From NCBI RefSeq assembly GCF_035582795.1, contig NW_027445436.1, positions 6,694,770-6,758,769 of the forward strand: DNA of 64,000 bases, given 5' to 3'. A program made the position numbers and the translations under genes. Positions within the stretch are counted from its first letter, which is position 1; each line of letters starts with the position of its first letter. Source of the stretch: Mycteria americana (lineage: Eukaryota; Chordata; Aves; Ciconiiformes; Ciconiidae). Positions 22,347 to 33,157 of this stretch are shown here, piece after piece. The notes beneath the pieces were generated by a model. The model had not been told where the DNA came from. It did no database searches and saw nothing but the letters and a program-made list of their open reading frames with translations.

Positions 22347-23017
22347 TGTTATGAAAATTCCCTTCCCTAAACTATTATATCAATCGGTCTTTATACTATG
22401 AAAGTGTATTAACTTTGTTAATATATATTAGTTTACATTACACACTGCAATGTAATGAGGCAGTGGAATTTTACTGGAGACTTTGGTATTGTTCATGCTT
22501 AAGTAAAACAAACTAAAGGACACCAGCTCATCACAAGGACCAGAAGGACAGTCTGGCCCTGGAAATAAGGGCTTTGATTCTCGGAATCTTAGAGCTGTCC
22601 ATGAAGGATAAAGGATACCCCTGGACAATCAAGATAACTCCAGCATCCTAGCCCCTCTAACATGTCTTTGAAACCCTCCCAGCAAGAGGGTTTGCAAGAG
22701 GGTTTCCCTATAGCAAGACTGACTCCAGGGATGTCTGGATCAATAGACAACCAGCAAGAATGCTGCAGAACTATAGTTGCTTTGCAAAGTTTTACTATGA
22801 TTAGTAATCGGTAGTGTGGGTGTTAGTGATTAGTCAAATCGTGTTGTACCTGAATGCTTGAAGGGTGTAAGAACCCTGTGTAAAACAACATTCGGGGTGC
22901 TCCAATTTGGCTGGAACACCTCATGTGCATGAATAAATATTTACACTTGTACTTCTACACTTTGCATCCTAGCATCTCTCCTCAGTGGGCATGGGCCAGT
23001 TGCGAATTTTCGTAACA
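22347..23017 (+). mobile_element. Solo LTR (family F)
   Basis: 671 bp from TGTTATGAAAATTCC to TTTTCGTAACA, with AATAAATATT at 22932. The 3' part (TCTACACTTTGCATCCTAGC, CTCTCTCCTCAGT, GGCA-GGGCC) is nearly identical to the LTR ending at 36044. No matching target duplication was seen. Confidence 0.8.
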
Positions 23018-23033
23018 GTATCTTGTTGACTAC

Positions 23034-23326
23034 AGCCAGCCACATAGCTATATCATGTATAGTTAATAGTGGGCATGCTCGACCACCCCCCCCTCCCCCC
23101 CCCGAAAAATCCTTTGCAACTGACCCCTCGCTGAAATCTCGACCATGGACAGATGCTCTGCTGTGCCTGGTGATCCCCCGCTGCTTCCCTGCAAGGTCCC
23201 GGGGCTTCCCCTTGCTGGAAGGATCCTGAGTATAAGCAATAAATGCAATTGTATACTCGCACTTAGCCTACATCTGTGTCTTCTTGAAAGCAGATCTGTG
23301 AACCCGGTTCCTGTTTCGCCTAACAG
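23034..23326 (+). mobile_element. Short LTR (family G)
   Basis: Starts TGTTGACTACAGCC and ends TTTCGCCTAACA. GAGTATAAG (23227-23235) looks like a TATA box and AATAAA (23239-23244) a polyadenylation signal. The end GTGAACCCGGTTCCTGTTTC is typical of avian class II type LTRs as I remember them. The left edge is uncertain by about 15 bp. Confidence 0.65.
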
Positions 23327-25719
23327 TTTGTAAGGAAATACATTTTATTTTCAAGTTTCTAAAAAAGCACTACAGAAATTAGAAAGCATGTCTTAGTCAA
23401 GGCAAGTAGAAGGTAGCGCCTCTTAAACCCAAAATGGAAATACATTAATGTCTTCAAGGAAAATGAATCTGTAGATTAAAAACTTGGAAAGCAAAGCTAC
23501 ACTGATGTAATCCTTTTATGTGCAATTCATCACTGCTGCTAAAAGGGAACCATGTGATTCTTCCTTCAATTTGCCTAATATGGAGTTTTGTATTCTACCT
23601 ATAATTCCCTAGTTTGGGGGGGGGGGTTGTTTTGTTTTAATTTTTGCATTGATTTACACAATTTTCATTTTTCCACAGATACCAATATGAATGTTTTACA
23701 TCATCTTCCTGACACCAAGATTTCATCTTCAGTACTTTGGAGTGCTTGATATATTTAAGTACAAATTATTTACAGGGACTTTTGCGAAGCTTTTCTTGCT
23801 AAAGAAGTTTGTGTTGCACTTCTATGTATGTATTGCACATATCTAATTGTGCTATATTTTTTCCTGATTAAACATTGTGGATTTTCATATAGTTATATAG
23901 TTTAAAGGATGCATATGCCATTTTAGTATACTGATCCATTGTCTTGCTTTTGAAAAAGCTAGATATAATATCTGTTATATTCTTCTGTCTAAAGCACATC
24001 TCTCTAAAATAATGATGCACTACTAGAAATAGAGAGAGAGAGAGAGCAAAAATCCAGACAGTTACTTTATTTGACAATAGAAAGTTTAATATCTGTGAGT
24101 CATCTCACAAGTCTTTTCTATATTCAATACTGATGTCTATGCAGGAAGTGGAAATCTTAAAAAAAGTTTATTCCTATAGACCAAATGGGACACTGATATG
24201 CATGTTACAAAGATTATAAATATGTGCCTTAAAAATGGATGATTTCAAAATATAGTAATGATGTCAGCTGTTTTCTGGACAGTCCTTCCACATGTCTCTC
24301 ACGGTTAAGGACTCCCTGCCATGCAACTGTTTGGTTCTTATGTTTTTGGTTTGTTTGCTGGCTGCACCACATGAAACCAATTCCAAGCAACAAAATAAAA
24401 TATTTTTGAAAGGATAAAACAATCACAAGCTTTATGTACTTACTACAATCCTTCTATCTACAAGAATACATATTATGATGAAAAATATTTTTTTCCCAGA
24501 GGGGAGTGCTTAGAATCAAGGCTCCAAGCTTCTAGGCCTTATCTAACCACAAACTTGTAAAAACACTAAAATAGCTCTGTTTCTCACTCTCCTTATCTCT
24601 AAAAAGTAAGTAATACTAAGCAACTTTATAGGAACACTGCAAATTTTGGTTACCTAATACTCTAAAGAGTTTTAGGTTTCTTAGAACCAGCAAAATGTTC
24701 TGGTATTTTTTCTTAAGATTAAAAATTCAAATTTTATTTAAGAATGTATTTTTCTCCAGTGCACTAATTGGCTCCATATGGGCAAAGCCTGTGCAAGAGG
24801 CAGTAAAGACAATGGCATAAATCAGGGGTAACATTAAGGAACCTTACAAATTATATCAAAATCATTTAAAAAATGTGAACTTTTGCTGTGTGATGTTTTC
24901 TATGGTGTATTTCCACTTAGCACTCAGATTGTTTACTGCACTTAAGCATATGCAGTTCTGTTGACATACATTTCCTGAGAAGCCTGACATGAAGAGCAGA
25001 GCTTTGTCTAGATTAGAGAAATTTGCACTAGCAAATGCTCTGCTTCACCTCAGTGCAGCATGTTGCACTAGAGCGTTGCACAATAATACATCAACATAAT
25101 TATACAAGGACAAATATCTCTAATTAAGCATAGCTGGGAACCTCAAACTACATCATATTAATTTTCTTCCCTTAAAGCAGTGTTCTTCAATGGTTTTAAT
25201 CAATACACCACCTAACCTCTTTAGAACACACACACAACTGCATGCCTCTACTGTTAAGCAGCAGGCAAGGAAGACAAGCAAAGCTGTGTGTCATGTATGT
25301 AAATAAAAAGTTATTGCTATATAAAATTGTGTTTCATTTCAAATTAGAAACAGCTAAGTATAGAATACCAATAAAAGAACATAATAGAGGCTGGGATGCA
25401 ATAAGATACTAGCAGCAATCATGAACTGGCTCCTAACTTTCCCTCATGGTACTTGCTATTTCTTGGATTGCAATATTTTATGGACTATCTTCTGCTGCCT
25501 TAGAAGCAACTTGCGACTCATAGACAATGGGCTAAATGACACTGCTGATGTACTAATGAGGTCTATGACCCTGTAATAAGGAAAACAAATGCAGTGCCTC
25601 TCTCATCTCACCTCACCCCACCACCTGCCCTCATCAGTGCAGAGTATTTGGCATCACAGACAGTTTCTTGATAAGAAATGCCATTTTGGAAGAATGCCAT
25701 TAGTGGAGAGCAGGGAAAG
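23327..25719. other. No gene recognised
   Basis: AT-rich sequence with a G run at 23617-23626 and a short GA microsatellite near 24031-24045. No frames with recognisable protein features. Confidence 0.6.
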
Positions 25720-27124
25720 CTCTAATGGGTGCCAGGCCAGCCCCACACACAGGTATGGGGGCCAGTTGCACAGCGTTTAGCTCTTGTGACCCTCCTGATG
25801 AGCTGGGAAACTGACAAGGAATTACCCCAGTGCCCCACCCCTGAGGATATTAAGAGCTGTTTAGAGAAGCAAGGGGTAGGACAGGGCAGATGGCAATGAG
25901 ATCTAAGTAGTAGCTGGTTATTGTTAACTTGCCTTTGACAACTGTGGGAGACCCTAGAAAGTGAGTGAAAGAAAACCAGGGAACTGCAAGCACAACTGGA
26001 AAGTCTGGAGACCTGTTTGCACATGGATAAACTGGAAGTCCAAGGTACAGGGGGACATGCCAGAAATCCAAGTACACACAGTTTGGAAAGGGCAGAGGGC
26101 CCACACTGGGCAACGGAGGCATAGGGGTCAGTCAGTTACCCCAGTGATTATCAGGATGGTGATAGCTGGGATTCCCCTGCCAAAGAGTGGACTGAAGTGT
26201 CCAAGGACAAAAATGGTAGGCAATTTTTGTGCACCCTTTTGTTATTAACAAAGCTAAAGGACCTCCCAGGGTGACATACCATATGATATCAGTGTGAGAC
26301 TATATTCAGACTGAGCTGCAGAATGTGGTAGACTTTTATCAGCAGATGCCCAGGGAGAGATTAGGACAGTGGTTACTGTGTGTGTGGGACCCAGGAGGGG
26401 ATAGTGTACAACTGAGCCCCCAAAAAGTGACACAATGATTAAAAAGATCTCGGGCAAATGGAAATGTGTTGTATGCTCTCTGAGAATGGTTGAAGGGCAC
26501 AGTAAAGCTACAGTTTTTCCCATTTGATTGGAATGATAGAATGGTGACATGGAAGTATATAGATGGGGGGGGGGGCAGTATTAGAGAGAATTGGCTATTC
26601 AACAGGGTACTTACAACCCTGCCTTCACTAGCCCCAACTCAAGAGGTATTCACCTCAGGAATGCAATCCAGACTGTTAGCTGGACCACCTTTTTATCTTA
26701 AAGGGACATCATCATATCACTCCTGGGAGCTGTCCAGGGAAAAGCAGCCAGTGATGCAATTCTAGCTCTAGGGCAGTTAGGAGAATATCAGGTGCAAAGG
26801 GAAGAGAGGAGACTACTCTTTCTGGATAAACCACAAAAGAAAAAAGTTACCTGAAAGGAGATATTCGTAACTTTACTCCAGTCTGGAGTCCCAAAAGGCA
26901 AAATTGATAGGAAACCTACCTCCTATTTATGGGAAAACTATAAGCAATTGAAATGGAAAAATAGATCACAAAATGAAATTAGGACAATGGTTAGACCAAT
27001 TACACACTCTGCTCCTACCTGCTTAGTGAAGAAAGGGAGAGTATGCCCAGACCAAGTAATTATCCAGTGTCGTGATGATCCAGTGTCGTGGATCACTGGA
27101 AAACACAAAACCCATATGGACTGA
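25720..27124 (+). pseudogene. Decayed ERV gag-like region
   Basis: Lies 5' and on the same strand as the protease and polymerase pieces at 29438-31000, and is separated from them only by a clean 5-bp-duplication insertion (27125-29437), so it should be gag and the gag-protease junction. The sequence is too decayed to show zinc knuckles convincingly. The stretch 26690-26850 reads as a charged, helical capsid-like segment (LGQLGEYQVQREERR). Assignment is mainly by position. Confidence 0.45.
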
Positions 27125-27688
27125 TGTTGCGGTTTAGCCCCAGCCGGCAACTAAGCACCACACAGCCACTCGCTCACTCCCCCACAGTGGGATGGGGGAG
27201 AGAATCGGAAGGGTAAAAGTGAGAAAACTCGTGAGTTCAGATAAAGACAGTTTAATAGGGAAAGCAAAAGCTGCGCATGCAAGCAAAGCAAAATAAGGAA
27301 TTCATTCACTACTTCCCATGGGCAGGCAGGTGTTCAGCCATCTCCAGGAAAGCAGGGCTCCATCACGCGTAACAGTTACTTGGGAAGACAAATGCCATCA
27401 CTCCGAATGTCCCCCCCTTCCTTCTTCTTCCCCAGCTTTATACACTGAGCATGACATCATATGGTATGGAATAGCCCTTTGGTCAGTTTGGATCAACTAT
27501 CCTGGCTGTGTCCCCTCCCAGTTCTTCTGCACCTGGCAGAGCATGGGAAGCTGAAAAGTCCTTGACTAGTGCAGCAACAACTAAAACATCCCTGTATTAT
27601 CAACACTGTTTTCAGCACAAATCCAAAACATAGCCCCATACCAGCCACTATAAAGAAAATTAACTCCATCTCAGCTGAAACCAGGACA
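27125..27688 (-). mobile_element. 3' LTR of the mini-provirus
   Basis: From TGTTGCGGTTTAGCCCC to AACCAGGACA. It differs from its partner at 28869-29437 at scattered sites and by a few short indels, so the insertion is not brand new. Reversed TATA-like TTTATACACTGAGC lies at 27434-27448. Confidence 0.9.
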
Positions 27689-28230
27689 GTATCCACCCCT
27701 TATTCCATACCATTTACGTCATGCTCAGGTCTCACACTATCCAATACATTCTCATTACCCACCATCACCCTTCCCATCCTTTGATATAATACACACATAT
27801 CATTCCCTTAGTCTATGGACCACCCCTGTAAAATGTCTGTAAAATGTCCATAAATGTCCACAAAATGTCCAGTGAGTTCATTTAGTCCATGACTTTGGGC
27901 TCCATCTCTTATGGTGGTCACTCAGGACTGGAGAGGTGGTGTGTTTCTTGGAGTTATTGGGCACCAAAGCCAGCTCAGGTCAGGTCACTGCTGCACTTGC
28001 ACTGCTTCTTGTAAGGCTTGTCCTCCATTTGTTCAGGTGGTTCCAGCTGTAGTAATTCCTATAACATGCAACTCAAATCCCGGGTTACAACAATTTAAAG
28101 GTATTTCCATTATAATCACCACCCCTGGTCCCTTTGGACCAGACCATCAGGTTTAACATTGCAATGAACTCCTCCCCTTGCCCCTGCTCCAGCTTAGACT
28201 TATCCACAGACTGTAGTCCCTTCAGAAGTA

Positions 28231-28515
28231 AACCTGCTCCAACATGGCCTCATGCACAGCCACTGATGCTTCAAGGTGTACCTGCTGCAGCATGGACTTC
28301 ATCCACAGCCACAGATGCTTCGAGGTGCACCTTATCCAGCGTGGACTTATCCTTGGGCCACAATCCCTTCAGAGGTATACCTGCTGTGGCACAGACATAA
28401 CCATGGCCACAGACGTTTCAAGATATACCTGCTCTGGCATGGGCTTATCCATGGGCACAGACGCTTCGGGGTGTCCTGCTCCCACGTGGACTCATCCACA
28501 GGTCACAGTCCCTTC
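28231..28515. repeat. Minisatellite, about six 47-50 bp units
   Basis: Imperfect repeats of a unit starting CCTGCT, followed by a CATGGACTTATCCACAG-like part, CCACAGATGCTTC and GAGGTATA. Each unit is diverged by 10-25 percent by eye. Related units lie at 44668-44760 inside a different LTR family. Open frames across it are a by-product of the repeat. Confidence 0.8.
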
Positions 28516-28842
28516 AACTCGAGTTCACACCAGAGTTCCAGCCTGTCCAGTACAGCAGCACAGAAACAGCAGCGATGCCCTGGCCATCTGCCAGCCCAGG
28601 CACATGGCCATTGCTGTTATCAAAATGTTCCCAAGCACAGCAGAGTAAGGTGATAAGCAGTAAAGCAGCACGGTAAGCAGCAAAAGCAAAAAAGCAGCCA
28701 CTAACGAGCCCTAGACTCTAACATACAGTAAGGCAAGCAAGCACAGAAGCCTGCTGATTAATAGCTAAACAGCAATAACAGCTATAAATTCTATCTATCT
28801 AGCACATTCCAATCAAATCTGTCGTTATCTCAAACCCTTCGT

Positions 28843-28860
28843 GCCCCACGTTGGGTGCCA
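28843..28860 (-). promoter_or_regulatory. Primer binding site, lysine tRNA type
   Basis: The minus strand reads TGGCACCCAACGTGGGGC eight bases inside the 5' LTR. From memory, the betaretroviral tRNA-Lys(1,2) site is TGGCGCCCAACGTGGGGC, so 17 of 18 bases agree. Confidence 0.75.
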
Positions 28861-28868
28861 AAAAGGAC

Positions 28869-29437
28869 TGTCGTGGTTTAGCCCCAGCTGGAAACTAAGC
28901 ACCACGCAGCTGCTCGCTCACTCCCCCACAGTGGGATGGGGGAGAGAATTAGAAGAGTAAAAGTTAGAAAACTCGAGGGTTCAGATAAAGACAGTTTAAT
29001 AGGGAAAGCAAAAGCCACGCACGCAAGCAAAGCAAAGCAAGAAATTAATTCATTCACTCCTTCCCATGGGCAGGCAGGTGTTCAGCCATCTCCAGGAAAG
29101 CAGGGCTCCATCACGCGTAACAGTTACTTGGGAAGACAAACGCCATCACTCCGAACGTCCCCCCCTTCCTTCTTCTTCCCCAGCTTTATATACTGAGCAT
29201 GACATCATGTGGTATGGAATAGCCCTTTGGTCAGTTTGGATCAACTATCCTGGCTGTGTCCCCTCCCAGCTTCTTGTGCACCTGGCAGAGCATGGGAAGC
29301 TGAAAAGTCCTTGACTAGTACAGCAACAACTAAAACATCCCTGTATTATCAACACTGTTTTCAGCACAAATCCAAAACATAGCCCCATACCAGCCACTAT
29401 AAAGAAAATTAACTCTATCTCAGCTGAAACCAGGACA
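28869..29437 (-). mobile_element. 5' LTR of the mini-provirus
   Basis: From TGTCGTGGTTTAGCCCC to AACCAGGACA on the + strand. Reversed TATATA at 29186-29191 (TTTATATACTGAGC) would be the core promoter. Confidence 0.9.
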
Positions 29438-31000
29438 ACTGACTAGATTTGGATCTCCCCCACCCAGGGTGCGACGGGTGATTGAGGCCCCATGGGGAGA
29501 TAATAGACCTTATATTCCCCTGACAGTGCATTGGAGCCATCATAATCAGCAGTGAGTGATGGCTCTAATGGACATAGGGGCTGAGGTCACTTTAATTCAC
29601 AGAATCACAGAATCACAGAATTGTATAGATTGGAAAAGACCTTTAAGATCATCAAGTCCAACCGTAAACGTAATACTACCAAGACCACCACTAAACCATG
29701 TCCCTAAGCACCTCATCCAAACGTCTTTTAAATACCTCCAGGGATGGCGACTCAACCCCTTCCCTGGGCAGCCTGTTCCAATGCTTGACAACCCTTTCAG
29801 TGAAGAAAAATTTCCTAATATCCAGTCTAAACCTCCCCTGGCGCAACTTGAGGCCATTTCCTCTCGTCCTATCACTTGTTACTTGGGAGAAGAGACCGAC
29901 CCCCACCTCTCTACAACCTCCTTTCAGGTAGTTGTAGAGAGCAATAAGGTCTCCCCTCAGCCTCCTTTTCTCCAGGCTAAACAACCCCAGTTCTCTCAGC
30001 CGCTCCTCATCAGACTTGTGCTCTAGACCCTTCACCAGCTTTGTTGCCCTTCTCTGGACACGCTCCAGCACCTCAATGTCTCTCTTGTAGTGAGGGGCCC
30101 AAAACTGAACACAGCATTCGAGGTGCGGCCTCACTAGTGCCGAGAATTCACAGGGACCCATCCTGATATCTGAAAAATAGACTTATGAAAATTAATGCCT
30201 TTGGGCGAGGCTGAAGAACCTGCTCATGAAATCTCTCTGATACTACAATTGGATTCCTACCCACCTTTTATGGCAAAAGTGTGGGTAACTAGAGTACCTG
30301 AATATATTACTGGGCATGATCTGTTGACAGGTAAAACTTTAATGATGACGGGGCGCAAATATTCTTTTGCGGTTCATACTATTATTGTGAGAAAAGTGGT
30401 TATGGCTCCTGTAGTATTGGATCCTACCTCCAAACCAGTTGCATCCAAATAGTACAGGCTCCCCAAAGGCTATGCAGAGATCACCCAAACAGCTATTGGA
30501 GGTTGGGATTATTTGGAGAGCTCATTCCCCCTCCAGTAGCACCATTTGGCCAAAAACAAAGAAAAAAAAAAAAGCCTGATCGCTCCTGGAGAATGACAAC
30601 TGACTATCAATTGTTAAATAAGGCTGACCCTCCACTTGCAGCCATAGTGCCTGACACTGTCACTCTCCTTGAGCAAATCAAATCTGAAGCTGGGCTATGG
30701 CACTCTGTTAGACTGAGCTAATGCTTCCTTTAGCATTCCGATTACTAATGAATCACAGGGCAATTTGCATTCTCATGGGAGGGTCAGCAGTATAACTTCA
30801 CAGTTCTGCACCAGGTGTATCTACGCTGCCCCATGGTTTTCCATGGGCTGGTAGCCCAGCATTTGGAAGACTGCAATATTTCCCTGCATTAGAAATTGTT
30901 CCACTGTGTGGATGATGTTCTGATCACTGGTCCCTGCTGAGATCCTGATCCAAGGGGCAGGTACTACATTCTTAATTTCGGAACACTGCTGATATCCCTA
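29438..31000 (+). pseudogene. ERV protease and reverse transcriptase, decayed, split by CR1
   Basis: Protease comes first: MALMDIGAEVTLIH (29559-29600) is the aspartic protease active-site segment, with D-I-G in place of D-T-G. A CR1 with a 9-bp target duplication cuts it there, and the frame resumes after 30153. Next is the protease end and linker (30195-30452: GHDLLTGKTLMMTGRKYSF). Reverse transcriptase fingers follow at 30503-30721 (PPVAPFGQKQRKKKKPDRSWRMTTDYQLLNKADPP, with the conserved W-R-x-T-x-D-Y-x-x-L-N-K box). Then, in other frames, comes an SIPI-type palm segment (about 30727-30800), and the catalytic Y-x-D-D as HCVDDV at 30902-30919. Frameshifts and stops are numerous. It is one level older than the mini-provirus and the CR1 that disrupt it. 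Confidence 0.8.
29594..30153 (-). mobile_element. CR1 LINE 3' fragment inserted in ERV protease, 9-bp duplication
   Basis: A ~540-bp CR1 3' end in minus orientation, with octamer repeats at 29598-29618 and the ORF2 C-terminus (156-codon frame 30161-29691, [18 protein letters not shown] to RDMV). AATTCACAG stands at both edges (29594-29602 and 30145-30153). Removing one copy plus the CR1 restores the protease reading frame across the gap, which supports a true target duplication. Confidence 0.92.
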
Positions 31001-31890
31001 AATATGTTCCACAGCATTTGATTTACAGAAAATAGTGAATTCTTTTTTTTTTTTTTAACAATGTGGATATTGATACCCTACCTGATAAGTCTCATGCCTG
31101 CACTAGCCCAAAGCAACATCTGTCAACAGCCTGTAAATTACAATGGAAATTCAAAGCCCCACTTGCCTGGCACATGATGTACTCTCTGGTGGGAACTGAA
31201 AGGCCATTGTTTCAGCAGACATGGAATGGTGAGCAGTGCCCAATGGCTGGTAGGAGCTCCAGGTCAAAGCTTATGCCTGCATCGTGAAGATGATGGAGAA
31301 CTGGGGATATGGACCTTACAGCAAGTAGAAGGTGATTATCATATTGCACTGGACAAATAACACCACAACTATATCAGTACCCCCTTAGGCACAGTCATTT
31401 ATGATAGCATTAAACTACTCCTGCAATACTTGTAATCCCCTGAGTTATATTTGCAATTTGTGTACTAAACCCAGACAGGGGTATTTCCGATCCACACACA
31501 ATTCAGAATGAAATTTAAAATTGCTATTGCAGGGGAGTTATGAACATGATAAAATTGAAATATCCATGCTCCATCAAAATAAAAAAATTATACAGATGAC
31601 CAAAAATTTAGATAATGTTGCAAAGGTTAAGTAGTGGGATATCTTTAAGGGAAAAAGTCCCAATGCTAATGCTGTTATGATGATAGCATTGATTAATGAT
31701 AGCAGTGATTGTTAATGTTAATGATAGCATTGATTAACATTTGATCACGCACCCTATCGTTCTGCTTTCAACTACTGTGTTGCTTAGTATTGTAATTACC
31801 CTGTATATTGGTATTATTTGTGTTGCTAAGCAGCTTGTTAATATGCACAATGAAATGGCCCTTCAATAGATAGCAGGCATGGCCATGATC
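31001..31890 (+). pseudogene. Decayed ERV pol 3' part and env TM region
   Basis: Sequence between the RT remnant and the 3' LTR. Around 31560-31860 the order is a helical segment (KIIQMTKNLDNVAKVK), an Ile/Val-rich anchor-like stretch and a Cys-containing tail, as in the env tail at 718-1063, but in broken frames. Three to four copies of an ATGATAGCATTGATTA unit at 31678-31740 show local slippage. Confidence 0.5.
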
Positions 31891-31907
31891 AAGAATAAGG
31901 GGTGGAG

Positions 31908-32974
31908 TGTATTAGGAGCCTTGCAGAAGACTTTGTGTTTGAGGAGTTAGTGATCTTGAACAGGCCATGTCTGCTCTATTGAAACTTCTTCTTAGGGCTT
32001 GAGAAGCCCATATGTTAGCATGAGTAGCCGCTGTAAGAGAATCTGCTGGAATGCCCTGTGCCAGCCTGTGCTGCACATGGGTGGATGTTATGACAGAGGT
32101 AACATTCTGTAATGGTTTTGGCTGGGATAGAGTTAATTTTCTTCATAGTAGCTAGTATAGGGCTATGTTTTGGATTTGTGCTGAAAACAGTGTTGATAAC
32201 ACAGGGATGTTTTAGCTATTGCTGAACAGTGCTTGCACAGCATCAAGGCCTTCTCTGTTTCTCACATTGCCCCACCAGTGAGTAGGCTGGGGGTACACAA
32301 GAAGTTGGGAGGGGACACAGCTGGGACAGCTGAGCCCAACTGACCAAAGGGATAGTCCATACCATATGACGTCATGCTCAGTATATAAAGCTGGGGGAAG
32401 AAGAAGGAAGGGGGGAACGTTTGGAGTTAGGACGTTTTGTCTTCCCAAGTGACCGTTATGCATGATGAAGCCCTGCTTTCCTGGAGATGGCTGAACACCT
32501 GCCTGCCGATGGGAAGTAGTGAAGGAATTCCTTGTTTTGCTGCAGTTGCATGCGCAGCTTTTGCTTTCCCTATTAAACTGTCTTTATCTCAACCCCTGAG
32601 TTTTCTCACTTTTACCCTTCTGATTCTCTCCCCAGTCCCATTGTGCGGGGAGAGAGCGAGTGGCTGTGTGGTGCTTAGCTGCCTACCAGGGTTAAACCAT
32701 GACACATTCGAACCTGTCAGGAGAAGATATACGATTGTGTTTGTTGCACAAAATAAATGGCACCACAACGTGAGAGGGAGGAGGAACTTCTCCACAGACA
32801 GGATCTCCACAATGTATCGTGGGAAAAATCCATCTGGGGTACGATGCTGCTTGCTAGCATAGATAGATACACACTATATATATTCCTCTTTTTATTCTAT
32901 CTTATTAAACAGTTATTTTATTAAGACATTTGTTGTCGTGTCTTTCTAACTGAGATCCAGAAAGAAGCTTTGCA
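31908..32974 (+). mobile_element. 3' LTR of the + strand ERV, carrying a nested LTR
   Basis: It follows a purine tract (AATAAGGGGTGGAG, 31894-31907) and starts TGTATTAGGAGCC. The nested LTR removed, about 470 bp remain. ATTAAACAGTTATTTTATTAAG near 32905 could hold the polyadenylation signal. The 3' edge is approximate. Confidence 0.65.
32103..32709 (+). mobile_element. Solo ERV-L-type LTR with 5-bp target duplication
   Basis: The LTR 32108-32704 starts TGTAATGGTTTTGGCTGGGA and ends GTTAAACCATGACA; CATTC flanks both sides. TATATAAA at 32381-32388 is a good TATA box, with TATTAAAC about 190 bp downstream as a likely polyadenylation signal. This is the best-preserved + strand copy of the family. 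Confidence 0.92.
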
Positions 32975-33157
32975 CCATCTCTCTCCCCCCTGCCTCCCCG
33001 CCCAGTGCAGAACACACATTAAAAGTGCCACTCAATACACTGAAAAATACGTGTTGGGACATGTTTCCAAAGCAGTCCTGGGCAAGCTGGAAACACCAGG
33101 AAATCAGGAGGGGTCAGGACTTGCTTATATTTACAGAAAAAGCCTTAAAAGAAAGAC

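Larger units (their letters stand above)
27120..29442 (-). mobile_element. Internally deleted ERV-L-type mini-provirus with target duplication
   Basis: Two LTRs of one family in the same (minus) orientation (3' LTR 27125-27688, 5' LTR 28869-29437) flank 1.18 kb of internal sequence. ACTGA stands on both outer sides (27120-27124 and 29438-29442), a 5-bp target duplication. The internal part keeps the primer binding site, a leader resembling that of the provirus at 59.4-62.7 kb, a minisatellite, and 3' non-coding sequence matching 52.1-52.4 kb. No gag, pro or pol remains, so it would need proteins in trans. The insertion cuts an older + strand ERV. Confidence 0.9.

Noticed and set aside
22347-23326. 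Two adjacent LTR-like blocks as one provirus
   Set aside because: The blocks belong to different families and no internal sequence lies between them.
28134-28653. Overlapping frames of 88-134 codons with His/Cys-rich repeats
   Set aside because: Created by the 47-50 bp minisatellite; three frames are open at once.
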